From: Clostridiales bacterium
GTDB taxonomy: Bacteria > Bacillota_A > Clostridia > Christensenellales > Christensenellaceae
Assembly: GCA_003149735.1 (NCBI GenBank)
Contig: QANA01000041.1
Coordinates: 1 to 13,876 of the forward strand
Reading direction: 5' to 3'
DNA length: 13,876 nt
In this document: one piece after another, positions 7,532-13,876 of the stretch
How the letters are laid out: each line of letters begins with the position of its first letter
How positions within the stretch are numbered: the first letter of the stretch is position 1
Translations under genes and position numbers: made by a program
The notes under the pieces: model-generated
Told to the model about the DNA's origin: nothing
The model's database searches: none
What the model saw: only the letters and a program-made list of their open reading frames with translations

Positions 7532-7959
7532 ACTCCGGGTTCATCCTCTGCTTCTTCCGCTGCCAGCATAGGCAGCAATTCTCCTTGGATCCGATCGCAG
7601 ATTTCCTGCAATTGACGGCAATAAACCGCCTTACTTTCCTTTTGCTGTTTCAACATCAAGGCCGTCGCTCGTTCCACTCTTCTGCGTTTATCTTCCTGAA
7701 CAAGCAATTCTTCTTTTGCTTTTTCCCGCATCAGCTGGACTTGCTGCTCGGCCAGCTGTTGACTGGAAATCAGCACACTCGCAATCCTGCGTTCCTGCGC
7801 CTGATAATTCGCCAAAGCCTCCCGGCAATCTTCCAATTCCTGCTGCTGCTCCTTCCATTGCTCATGCAACTGCTGAAGAAGCACATCTACTTCATCTTTC
7901 AAATAATACTTTTTATTTTTTACCGTAAGTACAGGTGTGTTCCATTCCAAACTATACAT
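7528..7959 (-). CDS. DivIVA-like coiled-coil protein
   Basis: A 143-residue cytoplasmic protein. The N-terminal 30 residues contain KNKKYYLKDEVDVLLQQL (14-31), which resembles the short DivIVA/GpsB N-terminal motif (hydrophobic patch, then a DEVD-F/L-L helix). Residues 30 to about 128 are almost entirely charged or Gln-rich with heptad-like hydrophobics, a predicted long coiled coil. The C-terminus is acidic. Strong GGAGGAAAG precedes ATG 7959. It is the first gene of an operon with the hydrolase and plsY-like genes. DivIVA proteins mark curved membranes or septa; whether this short homologue does so is inference. The match is to a short motif, so an unrelated coiled-coil protein remains possible. 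Confidence 0.7.
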   Translation of the reverse strand: MYSLEWNTPVLTVKNKKYYLKDEVDVLLQQLHEQWKEQQQELEDCREALANYQAQERRIASVLISSQQLAEQQVQLMREKAKEELLVQEDKRRRVERATALMLKQQKESKAVYCRQLQEICDRIQGELLPMLAAEEAEDEPGV

Positions 7960-7989
7960 AGTGCTTTCCTCCTAGGCAGTTGTGTATAT

Positions 7990-7995
7990 ATTATA
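7990..7995 (-). promoter_or_regulatory. Candidate -10 of the DivIVA-like operon
   Basis: A perfect TATAAT on the minus strand lies about 30 bases before the start codon at 7959. No good -35 is present at 17 bases (TAGATG at 8018-8013 is the nearest). Confidence 0.5.
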
Positions 7996-8056
7996 GCGCA
8001 TTTCCTCATGCTCATCTATCCATCTTTTGTCGAGCAAACAGAAGACCCACCCTAAA

Positions 8057-8076
8057 ACCGGCAGCAACTGCCCGGT
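8057..8076 (-). terminator. Weak terminator after the YbaK-like gene
   Basis: On the minus strand, ACCGG(G)CAG pairs with CTGCCGGT (8 bp with a one-base bulge and a 3-base loop), followed by only TTTT. It lies 30 bases after the stop of the YbaK-like gene and before the next operon. The short T run makes it a weak call. Confidence 0.5.
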
Positions 8077-8105
8077 CATAGTGGAGCTGCTGATTGCAGC
8101 CCGCA

Positions 8106-8594
8106 TTATTCCTGTCCGCCTTCTTCCTGCCATCCCTTACAGACATCGACCCATTCCATAAAACCGGAATAGCATTCCAATTCCGGAATAGTCAGGCAAA
8201 TCGCACTGTTGCTGCTGCCGCAGGCCGGATATACATTTGGGAAGCGTTTTAACGAAACATCCAGATATACTTCTACGCCTTCCTTCACCGCAAAAGGACA
8301 CACGCCGCCTACTGCATGACCGACCAATTCTTCCGCTTCTTCATGAGCCAGCATCACTGCTTTTTTACCAAAATGGGCTTTATATTTCTTATTATCAACT
8401 TTGGCATCTCCAGCAGCCACAATGAGCAAAATCCGCTCTCCTAAACGAAAAGAAAGTGTTTTTGCGATATGTGCAGGCTCACAATGCAGCGCCTGAGCCG
8501 CCAGCTCCACCGTTGCGCTGGAGACATCAAATTCCAAAATTCGCTCATCCGCATTCCATTGCTTTAAATATCCTCTCACCCGTTCGATAGACAC
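8106..8594 (-). CDS. YbaK/EbsC-family aminoacyl-tRNA deacylase
   Basis: A 162-residue single-domain protein, the usual length for this family. These enzymes hydrolyse mischarged tRNAs (for example Cys-tRNAPro) as free-standing editing factors. Visible hallmarks are IAKTL with the conserved Lys45, VGGVCPFA (95-102) forming the substrate pocket, the YLDVSL strand (110-115) and ACGSSNSAI (124-132). The start is a GTG at 8594, preceded by GGAGGAATATC. A longer frame reaching ATG 8642 would run through the promoter and is rejected. It is a single-gene unit with its own sigma-A promoter. Substrate specificity (Cys-tRNAPro or another) cannot be assigned from sequence alone. Confidence 0.88.
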   Translation of the reverse strand: MSIERVRGYLKQWNADERILEFDVSSATVELAAQALHCEPAHIAKTLSFRLGERILLIVAAGDAKVDNKKYKAHFGKKAVMLAHEEAEELVGHAVGGVCPFAVKEGVEVYLDVSLKRFPNVYPACGSSNSAICLTIPELECYSGFMEWVDVCKGWQEEGGQE

Positions 8595-8630
8595 GATATT
8601 CCTCCGTATCATACACAATAATATATGTTC

Positions 8631-8659
8631 ACTATACTGCACCCCCGCTGCTGCGTCAA
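8631..8659 (-). promoter_or_regulatory. Sigma-A-type promoter of the YbaK-like gene
   Basis: On the minus strand, TTGACG (8659-8654), an exact 17-base spacer and TATAGT (8636-8631) are seen, each box matching 5 of 6 consensus bases. Transcription would start near 8624, 30 bases before the GTG start codon. This supports the short GTG start over the upstream ATG. Confidence 0.75.
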
Positions 8660-8702
8660 TATTTTACAAGGCAATGCATTGCTTTACACACGCAGCAATT
8701 CA

Positions 8703-8731
8703 AAAAACCGCTGCCTGCGCAAGCGGTTTTT
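8703..8731. terminator. Bidirectional intrinsic terminator after the SGNH hydrolase gene
   Basis: AAAAACCGCT (8703-8712) and AGCGGTTTTT (8722-8731) form a 10-bp stem with a 9-base loop, with T runs on both strands. It starts 6 bases after the stop of the SGNH gene on the minus strand. Confidence 0.8.
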
Positions 8732-8736
8732 CTTTC

Positions 8737-9366
8737 TTAACCCAAAAGTTCTTTTATCTTTGCACAAAGCGCTTCCGCCAATCGGCGATGCCCCTGCGCA
8801 TCCAGATGCACTCCATCCGCGGGATCCGGCTTTGCATAGAGAGCTGCATCCAGGAATTCACATTGCAGATTTTCTGCCGTTGCGGCGAAGGTTTTGGCGA
8901 ATTCTTTGGATATCTGAACAGATCGCTCATCAAAAATTCCTTCAAACTGCGGCTGCTCAATATGAATCGGAGCCACCATCAAGACAGGCAGTTTTCCGTT
9001 TCTGCCGGTTTGCGATTGCTGAGCAAGTACAGCCAGCCGGCCAACACTTGCCGCAATATTATGCGCATTAGCCGAAAAATACGGTTTGGTATCGTTCGTG
9101 CCCAACATCAAAACCATCAAATCCAACGGTGCCTGAGATTGCAGACAGGTCGGCAAATAAGCCAGACCGGACATATGATCCTCCACCGGATCCTCCCATA
9201 CGCTTGCCCGGCCGTTCAGTCCCTCTTCAATCACCGTATAGCCCTCGCCCAAAAGCTGTGCGAGTACGGAAGTCCAGCGCACGCCTTCTTCATAACGCAC
9301 ACCGCCGCTGGCAGCGATATATCCCCATGTATTGGAATCCCCAAAACAAAGTATCCGTTTCTTCAT
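8737..9366 (-). CDS. SGNH/GDSL hydrolase, arylesterase/acyltransferase-like
   Basis: A 209-residue enzyme without signal peptide, so cytoplasmic. The SGNH blocks are in order: block I FGDSNTWGY with nucleophile Ser11, block II EEGLNGRA (47-54) with the oxyanion Gly, block III LGTNDTK with Asn91, and block V DGVHLD with Asp184 and His187. RILCFGDS, VIEEGL, SYLP-like AYLPTC and MLGTNDTK recall the Mycobacterium smegmatis arylesterase/acyltransferase (MsAcT) branch. It would hydrolyse or transfer short acyl esters; the natural substrate is unknown. Start ATG 9366 follows AGGGAGAG. It lies 25 bases after the stop of the zinc-cluster protein gene on the same strand, so the two are probably co-transcribed, and a terminator follows directly. 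Confidence 0.9.
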   Translation of the reverse strand: MKKRILCFGDSNTWGYIAASGGVRYEEGVRWTSVLAQLLGEGYTVIEEGLNGRASVWEDPVEDHMSGLAYLPTCLQSQAPLDLMVLMLGTNDTKPYFSANAHNIAASVGRLAVLAQQSQTGRNGKLPVLMVAPIHIEQPQFEGIFDERSVQISKEFAKTFAATAENLQCEFLDAALYAKPDPADGVHLDAQGHRRLAEALCAKIKELLG

Positions 9367-9391
9367 AATGCTCTCCCTTTTTTAGTCGCTC

Positions 9392-10366
9392 TCACTTTCC
9401 GAAGCGGAGCTTGTGATATTTGACAAAAAACTCATAGAGTTCTTTTGCCTGCTGTGCTTCCGGCGTCTTTTTCTTGATATGCATCAAATCCTCAAGAATA
9501 CGCCTTGCCGTTTCATCATCAAAATACCGATAAAGGCCTGAGCCCCAGGCAGCTCGCTTCGTTGTTTTTCCGGCATTGCCATAGTAATTCCAGAATAACA
9601 TATTTCGCGCTTCCTCCGGCGATAATATCAAACGGTAGCGGCTCCTTGCTGCGACGATCCCTTCCTCCGCTGTTTCTTCCATAAGAAACAGCGCAAAAAT
9701 CTGCCGCTCCCTTTCTGTTGCCTGCGGTTCACGTGTTGTTAAAATACAAAGCCCATTTTTTCTAACCTGCAATGCACGCTTTTGCTGGCTACCATCGGCA
9801 GCATAAGCCTGCGCGCGCCAATCCGTAAGCAATCTGCTCTCCCAGCAAGGAATCTCGCCCTGTTCATAAAGCAATTCCAGCTGCCGGCGCGAAATTTCCT
9901 CCTCCATCCGGCTGCGGCAATGGCTATGCTCCGAACTGCATTGCCTGCATTTTTTCACTCTGATATTGCTGCGGATGGCCGCATCACTGCACACTCCACA
10001 GAACCCGGGCATCGTTTCTGTGCATCCGCCATCGCAATAAGTACATTTCAACGCTAAATTTCCGGCTTTCCGGAGCGAACGCCCGGAAGCCTGTTGCTCC
10101 CGTTCCTGGCGACTGCGCAGCCGTTCTCCGGAATTTTCTCTTTGTATCCGCAGTTGTTCCTGCTGCTGCGCCGCTGCCTCTGCGAGGTCATTTGAAATAC
10201 TTTCCTGGAATTCCGGGCTGCATAAAGCAAGTCCCATTTCAAATGCCTGTGGATACGCCAATCTTTTTTCACCATCCGCAAAAGAGACAACCAGAAAGTC
10301 CCGCTGCTGCACTTTTACAACGCCTTCTCCAAACCTGCCATGTACGACCTTTTGCCCTTCCAGCAT
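9392..10366 (-). CDS. Uncharacterised protein: Tudor/SH3-like N-terminus plus eight-Cys cluster
   Basis: A 324-residue soluble protein that I cannot assign to a named function. Residues 5-45 (VVHGRFGEGVVKV...LVVSFADGEKRL) resemble the small Tudor/SH3-like barrel at the C-terminus of UvrD/PcrA helicases, which contacts RNA polymerase or nucleic acid. Residues 58-98 are Gln/Glu/Arg-rich and probably helical. A cysteine cluster follows (Cys108, 111, 115, 123, 126, 140, 143, 150), arranged as CxxC-type pairs that could bind two zinc ions. The C-terminal half (about 195-324) contains a WGSGLYRYFDDETARRILEDL region with no recognised motif. No catalytic signature is seen. The N-terminal barrel and basic, zinc-bearing middle suggest nucleic-acid or transcription-complex contact; this is inference. 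The start at 10366 follows AGGTGAGGTG. It is the first gene of a pair with the SGNH hydrolase. Confidence 0.8.
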   Translation of the reverse strand: MLEGQKVVHGRFGEGVVKVQQRDFLVVSFADGEKRLAYPQAFEMGLALCSPEFQESISNDLAEAAAQQQEQLRIQRENSGERLRSRQEREQQASGRSLRKAGNLALKCTYCDGGCTETMPGFCGVCSDAAIRSNIRVKKCRQCSSEHSHCRSRMEEEISRRQLELLYEQGEIPCWESRLLTDWRAQAYAADGSQQKRALQVRKNGLCILTTREPQATERERQIFALFLMEETAEEGIVAARSRYRLILSPEEARNMLFWNYYGNAGKTTKRAAWGSGLYRYFDDETARRILEDLMHIKKKTPEAQQAKELYEFFVKYHKLRFGK

Positions 10367-10393
10367 TTCTTACACCTCACCTTTTTTCATATT

Positions 10394-10445
10394 GTTATAC
10401 TGCGCGCATATTTATTGCGTAATCGTTGTATACATATTCAGTATA
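10394..10445 (-). promoter_or_regulatory. Candidate promoter region of the zinc-cluster/SGNH operon
   Basis: Two alternatives are seen on the minus strand. One is an extended -10 TGGTATACT (hexamer 10445-10440) without a good -35. The other is TATAAC (10399-10394) with a poor -35, TTACGC, 17 bases upstream. The second would start transcription about 20 bases before the ATG. The repeated GTATAC palindromes overlap the first and could be an operator. Confidence 0.35.
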
Positions 10446-10479
10446 CCATATTTCTTGGTGATGCAGTACAAAGAAAATG

Positions 10480-10513
10480 CAAAAAAAGTAAAAAAGAACG
10501 ATATCAACCGTTC
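10480..10513 (-). terminator. Intrinsic terminator, probably of the his operon
   Basis: On the minus strand, GAACGGT pairs with ATCGTTC (7 bp, one G-U) around a TGAT loop (10513-10496). It is followed by TTTTTTACTTTTTTT (complement of 10495-10481). It is a good intrinsic terminator but lies about 300 bases after the hisIE stop. Either the his transcript has a long 3' untranslated region or a separate small transcript ends here. Confidence 0.7.
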
Positions 10514-10688
10514 GCACATTTTCCTGCCCGGCTTTATCAAACGCCTGCTTCCTATGCTCTGCGGATATGAATCGTTCTTTTTGATTTGCAGCTATGCCAT
10601 TAAAGCGTCTGCCGCACTCTCCCTGTTTCTTATGTGGCGGTACTATCTTTTTCTGTACAAAATTCTTTACCGATTTTTACTTATCTTT

Positions 10689-10743
10689 TAACCGGATTTC
10701 CGGTTATATGCAGAAAGTTGCATACAAAGCTTTATCTTCTTTG
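10689..10743. repeat. Three abutting hairpins downstream of hisIE
   Basis: TAACCGG/CCGGTTA (10689-10706, loop ATTT), TATGCA/TGCATA (10707-10724, loop GAAAGT) and CAAAG/CTTTG (10725-10743, 9-base loop) follow one another with no gap. On the plus strand the third is followed by CATTTTTCTTTTTT. They could shape a 3' untranslated region or act as processing or termination signals. Confidence 0.5.
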
Positions 10744-10813
10744 CATTTTTCTTTTTTCCGAATTCAAAGTATGATGTTCCATATACTCCTATGTATCACA
10801 CTATCCGGCTCAT

Positions 10814-11461
10814 TCAAGTCATTTTCTCCTGCTTTACTTTATGATCGATTATATGGCGGGAAGCCAACTCTTGTTGAATTTCTTCAATACGGATACCCGA
10901 TTGCACCATTAAAACCAGCGTATGATAGACCAGATCGGCAATTTCATAAATCGTCTCCGCCCGATCCTCAGCCTTGGCAGCAATGATAACTTCTGTACAT
11001 TCTTCTCCAACTTTTTTAAGTATCTTATCCAGACCTTTTTCAAACAAATAAGTCGTATAAGAACCTTCCGGGCGCTCCGCCTTTCTTCCCTCCAGCAGCG
11101 CATACAGGCCTTTCAGAGAAAATTCCGGCTGTTCCCCATTCTCATAAAGCGGCGCCGTAAAGCAGGAATCAGTCCCTAAATGGCAGGCAGGCCCTTCTTT
11201 ATGCACCACAACAACAAGCGCATCCCGATCGCAATCTGCTGTAATGCTGACAATATGCTGGACGTTTCCAGAGGTTTCCCCTTTGCGCCATAATTCCTGC
11301 CGTGAGCGCGACCAAAAACAGGTTCTTCCTTCCCGCAAGCTGATCTCCAGGCTTTCCCGATTCATATATGCCAGCGTAAGCACCTTTTTGCTTTCCACAT
11401 CCACTACAATAGCCGGGATCAACCCCTGCGCATCAAATTTCAATTCTTCTATCTTGATCAT
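10814..11461 (-). CDS. hisI: HisIE, phosphoribosyl-AMP cyclohydrolase / phosphoribosyl-ATP pyrophosphohydrolase
   Basis: A 215-residue bifunctional enzyme carrying out steps 2 and 3 of histidine synthesis. The N-terminal HisI domain (1 to about 110) shows FWSRSRQELWRKGETSGN (49-66) and the metal-binding Asp76, Cys77, Asp78, Asp80 and Cys93 in TADCDRD and GPACHLG. The C-terminal HisE domain (about 115-205) shows EKGLDKILKKVGEECTEVII (141-160), the MazG-like acidic helices that bind magnesium. ATG 11461 is chosen because GGGAGAAG precedes it and it overlaps the hisF stop by ATGA; a start five codons upstream lacks this. It is the last his gene seen, and its mRNA continues into a long gene-free tail. 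Confidence 0.96.
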   Translation of the reverse strand: MIKIEELKFDAQGLIPAIVVDVESKKVLTLAYMNRESLEISLREGRTCFWSRSRQELWRKGETSGNVQHIVSITADCDRDALVVVVHKEGPACHLGTDSCFTAPLYENGEQPEFSLKGLYALLEGRKAERPEGSYTTYLFEKGLDKILKKVGEECTEVIIAAKAEDRAETIYEIADLVYHTLVLMVQSGIRIEEIQQELASRHIIDHKVKQEKMT

Positions 11462-12237
11462 AAATTCTTCTCCCATGTTACCCTGCGCACAGGGATATTC
11501 TGACGTTCCAAATTTTCTTTCAATTCTTCGATTGATACTTCTCCAAAGTGGAAAATCGAGGCAGCCAGCCCTGCATCAACCTTGGGGAGTTTATGAAACA
11601 GCGTCACAAAATCCTCCATACAGCCTGCCCCACCCGAAGCAATTACAGGCACCGAAACACAATCGCATACTGCCTGTAGCATTTCCAAATCGAACCCGCG
11701 CTTGACGCCATCTGTATCGATGCTGTTGACTACCACTTCTCCTGCCCCGGCATCCACACAACGCCGAATCCATTGAATGGCATCCATACCGGTATTTTCC
11801 CGGCCACCTTTGGCAAACAGCATAAAGCGGCCGTCCACCCGCTTAACATCAGCCGAAAGTACCACACACTGATTCCCGTAGCGTTTTGCGGCCTCTCCCA
11901 CCAAATCGGGATTGCGAATTGCACCTGAATTGACGCTCACCTTATCGGCGCCACACTTCAAAACGCGGTCAAAATCCTCCAGTGTATTGATACCTCCGCC
12001 CACCGTCAGCGGAATGAAGATATTTTCAGCCACTTCCCGCAAAATATCCGTAAACAACTTACGCTGTTCAAAAGAAGCTGTGATATCATAAAAAACAAGT
12101 TCGTCCGCACCATGATCGCTGTAATATTTTCCCAGTTCTACCGGCGACGAAACATCGTTCAGTCCCTCAAAATTTACCCCTTTTACGACTCTGCCTGCCC
12201 TGACATCCAGACAGGGAATGATACGCTTGGTAATCAT
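11458..12237 (-). CDS. hisF: HisF, imidazole glycerol phosphate synthase cyclase subunit
   Basis: A 259-residue (beta/alpha)8 barrel. With HisH it converts PRFAR and ammonia to imidazole glycerol phosphate and AICAR. The catalytic pair Asp11 (IIPCLDV) and Asp130 (LSADVKR) is present. Phosphate-binding loops VGGGI (79-83) and ASGGAG also fit, and NSIDTDGVKRGFD is the family block. Start ATG 12237 follows GAAAGGAG and overlaps the hisA stop (ATGA); the stop overlaps hisIE likewise. No missing residue was noticed. Confidence 0.97.
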   Translation of the reverse strand: MITKRIIPCLDVRAGRVVKGVNFEGLNDVSSPVELGKYYSDHGADELVFYDITASFEQRKLFTDILREVAENIFIPLTVGGGINTLEDFDRVLKCGADKVSVNSGAIRNPDLVGEAAKRYGNQCVVLSADVKRVDGRFMLFAKGGRENTGMDAIQWIRRCVDAGAGEVVVNSIDTDGVKRGFDLEMLQAVCDCVSVPVIASGGAGCMEDFVTLFHKLPKVDAGLAASIFHFGEVSIEELKENLERQNIPVRRVTWEKNL

Positions 12238-12959
12238 AAGCTTTCTCCTTTCGCACAGGCAAATGCTTCCGCCAAATCCAGTTTCCCCTCATAAACGGCT
12301 TTACCCACAATGGCACCATATAGCTTCAATTCTGCCAACCGATGGATATCCATCAAAGAGGACACTCCACCAGAAGCAATGATGCGCAAATCCAACTGCT
12401 CTGCAAGGCGGCGATAAAGGCTGATATTGGAACCGCCAAGCATACCATCTCTGGAAATATCTGTGCAGATAATTGTCTGTACCCCGATTTCCTGAAGCCG
12501 GCGGCAAAACTCCATCCCGTCCATTGCAGATACTTGCTGCCAGCCATGCGTTGCCACCTTACCTTCTCGGATATCCACACCAACCGCAATATGGCTTCCC
12601 CATTTTTTTACCATTTCCTTTAAAAAATCCGGCTGTGTCAATGCTGCCGTTCCCAGAATCACACGCTCAACACCGGCTTGCAGATAATTTTCCACTGTTT
12701 GTGCAGAGCGAATTCCTCCACCCACTTCCAATTTCAGCAGCTTACGCTGTGCAATCTCCCGGATCAATGATAAGTTGGGCGTTGTCCCCCACTTTGCGCC
12801 CTCCAAATCTACCACATGCAGATATTCTGCTCCTGTCTGCGCAAAACGCTCAGCCAATTCAGGCGGATTTTCACTGTAGACTGTCATTTTCCGATAGTCG
12901 CCTTTTATCAGACGCACAGCTTTGCCTTCATACAAATCAATTGCCGGAATGATAATCAT
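12234..12959 (-). CDS. hisA: HisA, ProFAR isomerase
   Basis: A 241-residue (beta/alpha)8 barrel that performs the Amadori isomerisation of ProFAR to PRFAR (step 4). Catalytic Asp8 (IIPAIDL) and Asp129 (AVGVDIREG) are present, with phosphate loops VGGGIRS (79-85) and ASGGVSS. CTDISRDGMLGG is the family block that separates HisA from the tryptophan enzyme TrpF. ATG 12959 is preceded by GAGGTGAG at 4 bases; a GTG three codons upstream overlaps that site and is rejected. It is 14 bases after the hisH stop and overlaps hisF by 4 bases. Confidence 0.97.
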   Translation of the reverse strand: MIIIPAIDLYEGKAVRLIKGDYRKMTVYSENPPELAERFAQTGAEYLHVVDLEGAKWGTTPNLSLIREIAQRKLLKLEVGGGIRSAQTVENYLQAGVERVILGTAALTQPDFLKEMVKKWGSHIAVGVDIREGKVATHGWQQVSAMDGMEFCRRLQEIGVQTIICTDISRDGMLGGSNISLYRRLAEQLDLRIIASGGVSSLMDIHRLAELKLYGAIVGKAVYEGKLDLAEAFACAKGESL

Positions 12960-12973
12960 GTTTCTCACCTCTT

Positions 12974-13591
12974 TTACAGCTCACAGAAGGCGCGCAGAAT
13001 ATTCAGCCCTGTTTCCCCGCTCTTTTCGGGGTGAAATTGCGTCCCCAAGACATTACCGTTGGCAGCAGCGGCCGTCAGCAGAGCGCCATACTCTGCGCTG
13101 GCAATGGTGTAGGGCGCACAATCTGCAGCATAGTAAGAATGCACAAAATAGACAGCCTCTCCTTCACTGACATAGCGAAACAATGGGCTTTTAGGCCTGT
13201 TTTCAGGAAAAATCAGCGCATTCCATCCGATATGCGGCACTTTATATTCTTCCGGAATCACCGGCTGAATTGGCTGCACATTGCCCGGTATTAACGCCAG
13301 TCCCCGATGTTCACCATATTCATAGCTTCGATCAAATAACAGCTGCATTCCCAGGCATATGCCCAGCAAATACTTACCTTTCGCTGCCTCTTCCTTCAGC
13401 AAAATATCCATCCCAGCCTCGGATAATTTGCGAGCCGCATCGCCAAATGCTCCTACACCGGGCAAAATAATCTTCTCACTTCGCCGAAGTGTCTCTGGTT
13501 CTCTCGTCACTACCACTTCTTTTCCGATATACCGAAGCGAGCTTTGCAGAGAAAATAAATTGCCGACCCCATAATCAACAATTGCGATCAT
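12974..13591 (-). CDS. hisH: HisH, imidazole glycerol phosphate synthase glutaminase subunit
   Basis: A 205-residue class I glutamine amidotransferase that makes ammonia for HisF. The nucleophile Cys79 lies in GICLGMQ and the partners His187 and Glu189 in QFHPEKSG. The N-terminal IVDYGVGNL and LPGVGAFGD blocks are typical. ATG 13591 follows AAAGGGG; a longer open frame up to 13693 overlaps hisB coding sequence and is not protein-like. It is one base after the hisB stop (TAAAATG), so translation is probably coupled. Confidence 0.97.
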   Translation of the reverse strand: MIAIVDYGVGNLFSLQSSLRYIGKEVVVTREPETLRRSEKIILPGVGAFGDAARKLSEAGMDILLKEEAAKGKYLLGICLGMQLLFDRSYEYGEHRGLALIPGNVQPIQPVIPEEYKVPHIGWNALIFPENRPKSPLFRYVSEGEAVYFVHSYYAADCAPYTIASAEYGALLTAAAANGNVLGTQFHPEKSGETGLNILRAFCEL

Positions 13592-13592
13592 T

Positions 13593-13876
13593 TTATAATA
13601 CCCCTTTCGTGGAGGGAATTTCATCAGCATAGGCGGCATCAATAGCGACTGCCTTTGCCAACGCACGCGCCATCGCTTTAAAACACCCTTCAAGAATATG
13701 GTGGGAATTCGTGCCGGTTAACTGGCGCAAATGTACCGTCATCTCTGCCTGACGGGCAAAACCAATCCAAAACTCCTCATTGAGCTGCGTATCAAAGGTC
13801 CCAACTTTTTCCGTGGGCGGCTGAACCGCATAGCAGAGCATTCCGCGCCCGGAAATATCCACCGCTGCCAAAATCA
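13593..13876 (-). CDS. hisB: HisB, imidazoleglycerol-phosphate dehydratase (C-terminal part, runs off the window)
   Basis: About 93 C-terminal residues are visible and the gene continues past the right edge. Visible motifs are VDISGRG near the edge, NSHHILEGCFKAMARAL with the second metal-binding HHxxE motif, and the family C-terminus IPSTKGVL. The enzyme dehydrates imidazole glycerol phosphate to imidazole acetol phosphate (step 6). The length and C-terminal ending suggest the stand-alone dehydratase form, but the N-terminus is not seen, so a fusion cannot be excluded. It is followed by hisH after one base. The codon at 13871 is an internal Leu (TTG), not a start. Confidence 0.94.
   Translation of the reverse strand, partial: ILAAVDISGRGMLCYAVQPPTEKVGTFDTQLNEEFWIGFARQAEMTVHLRQLTGTNSHHILEGCFKAMARALAKAVAIDAAYADEIPSTKGVL

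Larger units (their letters stand above)
10367..10813. other. Gene-free interval between hisIE and the zinc-cluster gene
   Basis: 447 bases without a convincing gene. It holds, on the minus strand, a his-side terminator (10480-10513) about 300 bases after hisIE. It also holds candidate promoters for the downstream gene: an extended -10 TGGTATACT with hexamer at 10445-10440, and TATAAC at 10399-10394. Two GTATAC palindromes (10428-10433, 10441-10446) lie 7 bases apart. Three back-to-back hairpins lie at 10689-10743. A plus-strand hydrophobic frame (10392-10691) exists but has no ribosome binding site and is not called. A short minus-strand frame of 16 codons starts near 10779 after AGGAG and is also not called. 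Confidence 0.5.

Noticed and set aside
8595..8642. ATG start at 8642 for the YbaK-like gene
   Set aside because: It lies upstream of the predicted transcription start and within the promoter; the GTG at 8594 has GGAGGA and the family N-terminus.
8674..9423. 249-codon plus-strand frame across the SGNH hydrolase gene
   Set aside because: It is antisense to a gene with a complete SGNH motif set, and it begins inside the terminator region without a ribosome binding site.
10370..10390. Six-codon frame (MKKGEV, then stop) directly before the 324-residue gene
   Set aside because: It has no ribosome binding site of its own, and the nearer candidate promoter would start transcription inside it. It merely contains the Shine-Dalgarno of the main gene.
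10392..10691. Plus-strand 99-codon hydrophobic frame between the his operon and the zinc-cluster gene
   Set aside because: There is no ribosome binding site at either ATG (10392 or 10461), the composition reflects T-rich DNA, and it overlaps a minus-strand terminator and promoter elements. Downstream hairpins with a T run keep a small chance that it is real.
13592..13693. Longer N-terminus for HisH (start at 13693)
   Set aside because: The extra 34 codons overlap hisB coding sequence and do not resemble HisH. The ATG at 13591 has a good ribosome binding site and the family N-terminus.

Overview
The window looks like a chromosomal segment of a low-to-mid-GC Bacillota (Firmicutes) bacterium, probably from Clostridia or Negativicutes. 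The clues are strong GGAGG-type ribosome binding sites, a heterodimeric multidrug-type ABC exporter, a PlsY-type acyltransferase, a DivIVA-like coiled-coil protein and a HEAT-like protein of the kind often labelled 'SufBD protein' in clostridial genomes. This placement is an inference from gene content. No rRNA, tRNA, insertion sequence, CRISPR array or phage gene was seen.

Layout, left to right. (1) The 3' end of a plus-strand gene for a Cys-rich, beta-sandwich (carbohydrate-binding-module-like) protein, closed by a bidirectional terminator. (2) A minus-strand operon of two ABC exporter half-transporters, overlapping by one base, transcribed divergently from (3) a plus-strand LysR-type regulator. 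The 167-bp region between them carries a perfect 15-bp inverted repeat that can be read as two LysR boxes 22 bp apart, and their predicted positions relative to the exporter promoter fit the textbook LysR arrangement. (4) A minus-strand HEAT-like small protein, convergent with lysR. (5) A minus-strand operon of DivIVA-like protein, membrane-anchored alpha/beta hydrolase and PlsY-like acyltransferase, joined by two 4-nt ATGA overlaps. (6) A single YbaK/EbsC-type aminoacyl-tRNA deacylase with a GTG start and a good sigma-A-type promoter. (7) A minus-strand pair: an uncharacterised 324-residue protein with a Tudor/SH3-like N-terminus and an eight-cysteine cluster, followed by an SGNH arylesterase/acyltransferase-like hydrolase. 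(8) The distal part of a minus-strand histidine operon, hisB(partial)-hisH-hisA-hisF-hisIE, tightly packed and running in from the right edge.

The his genes cover imidazoleglycerol-phosphate dehydratase (HisB), IGP synthase (HisH + HisF), ProFAR isomerase (HisA) and the fused cyclohydrolase/pyrophosphohydrolase (HisIE). The exporter and LysR genes probably form a self-contained inducible efflux unit. The DivIVA-like/hydrolase/PlsY operon suggests a membrane-lipid or envelope role.

Most of the window is ordinary housekeeping DNA. The least explained parts are the 324-residue zinc-cluster protein, the DivIVA-like/hydrolase/PlsY operon, and a roughly 450-bp gene-free gap after hisIE that holds three abutting hairpins and a strong distant terminator.
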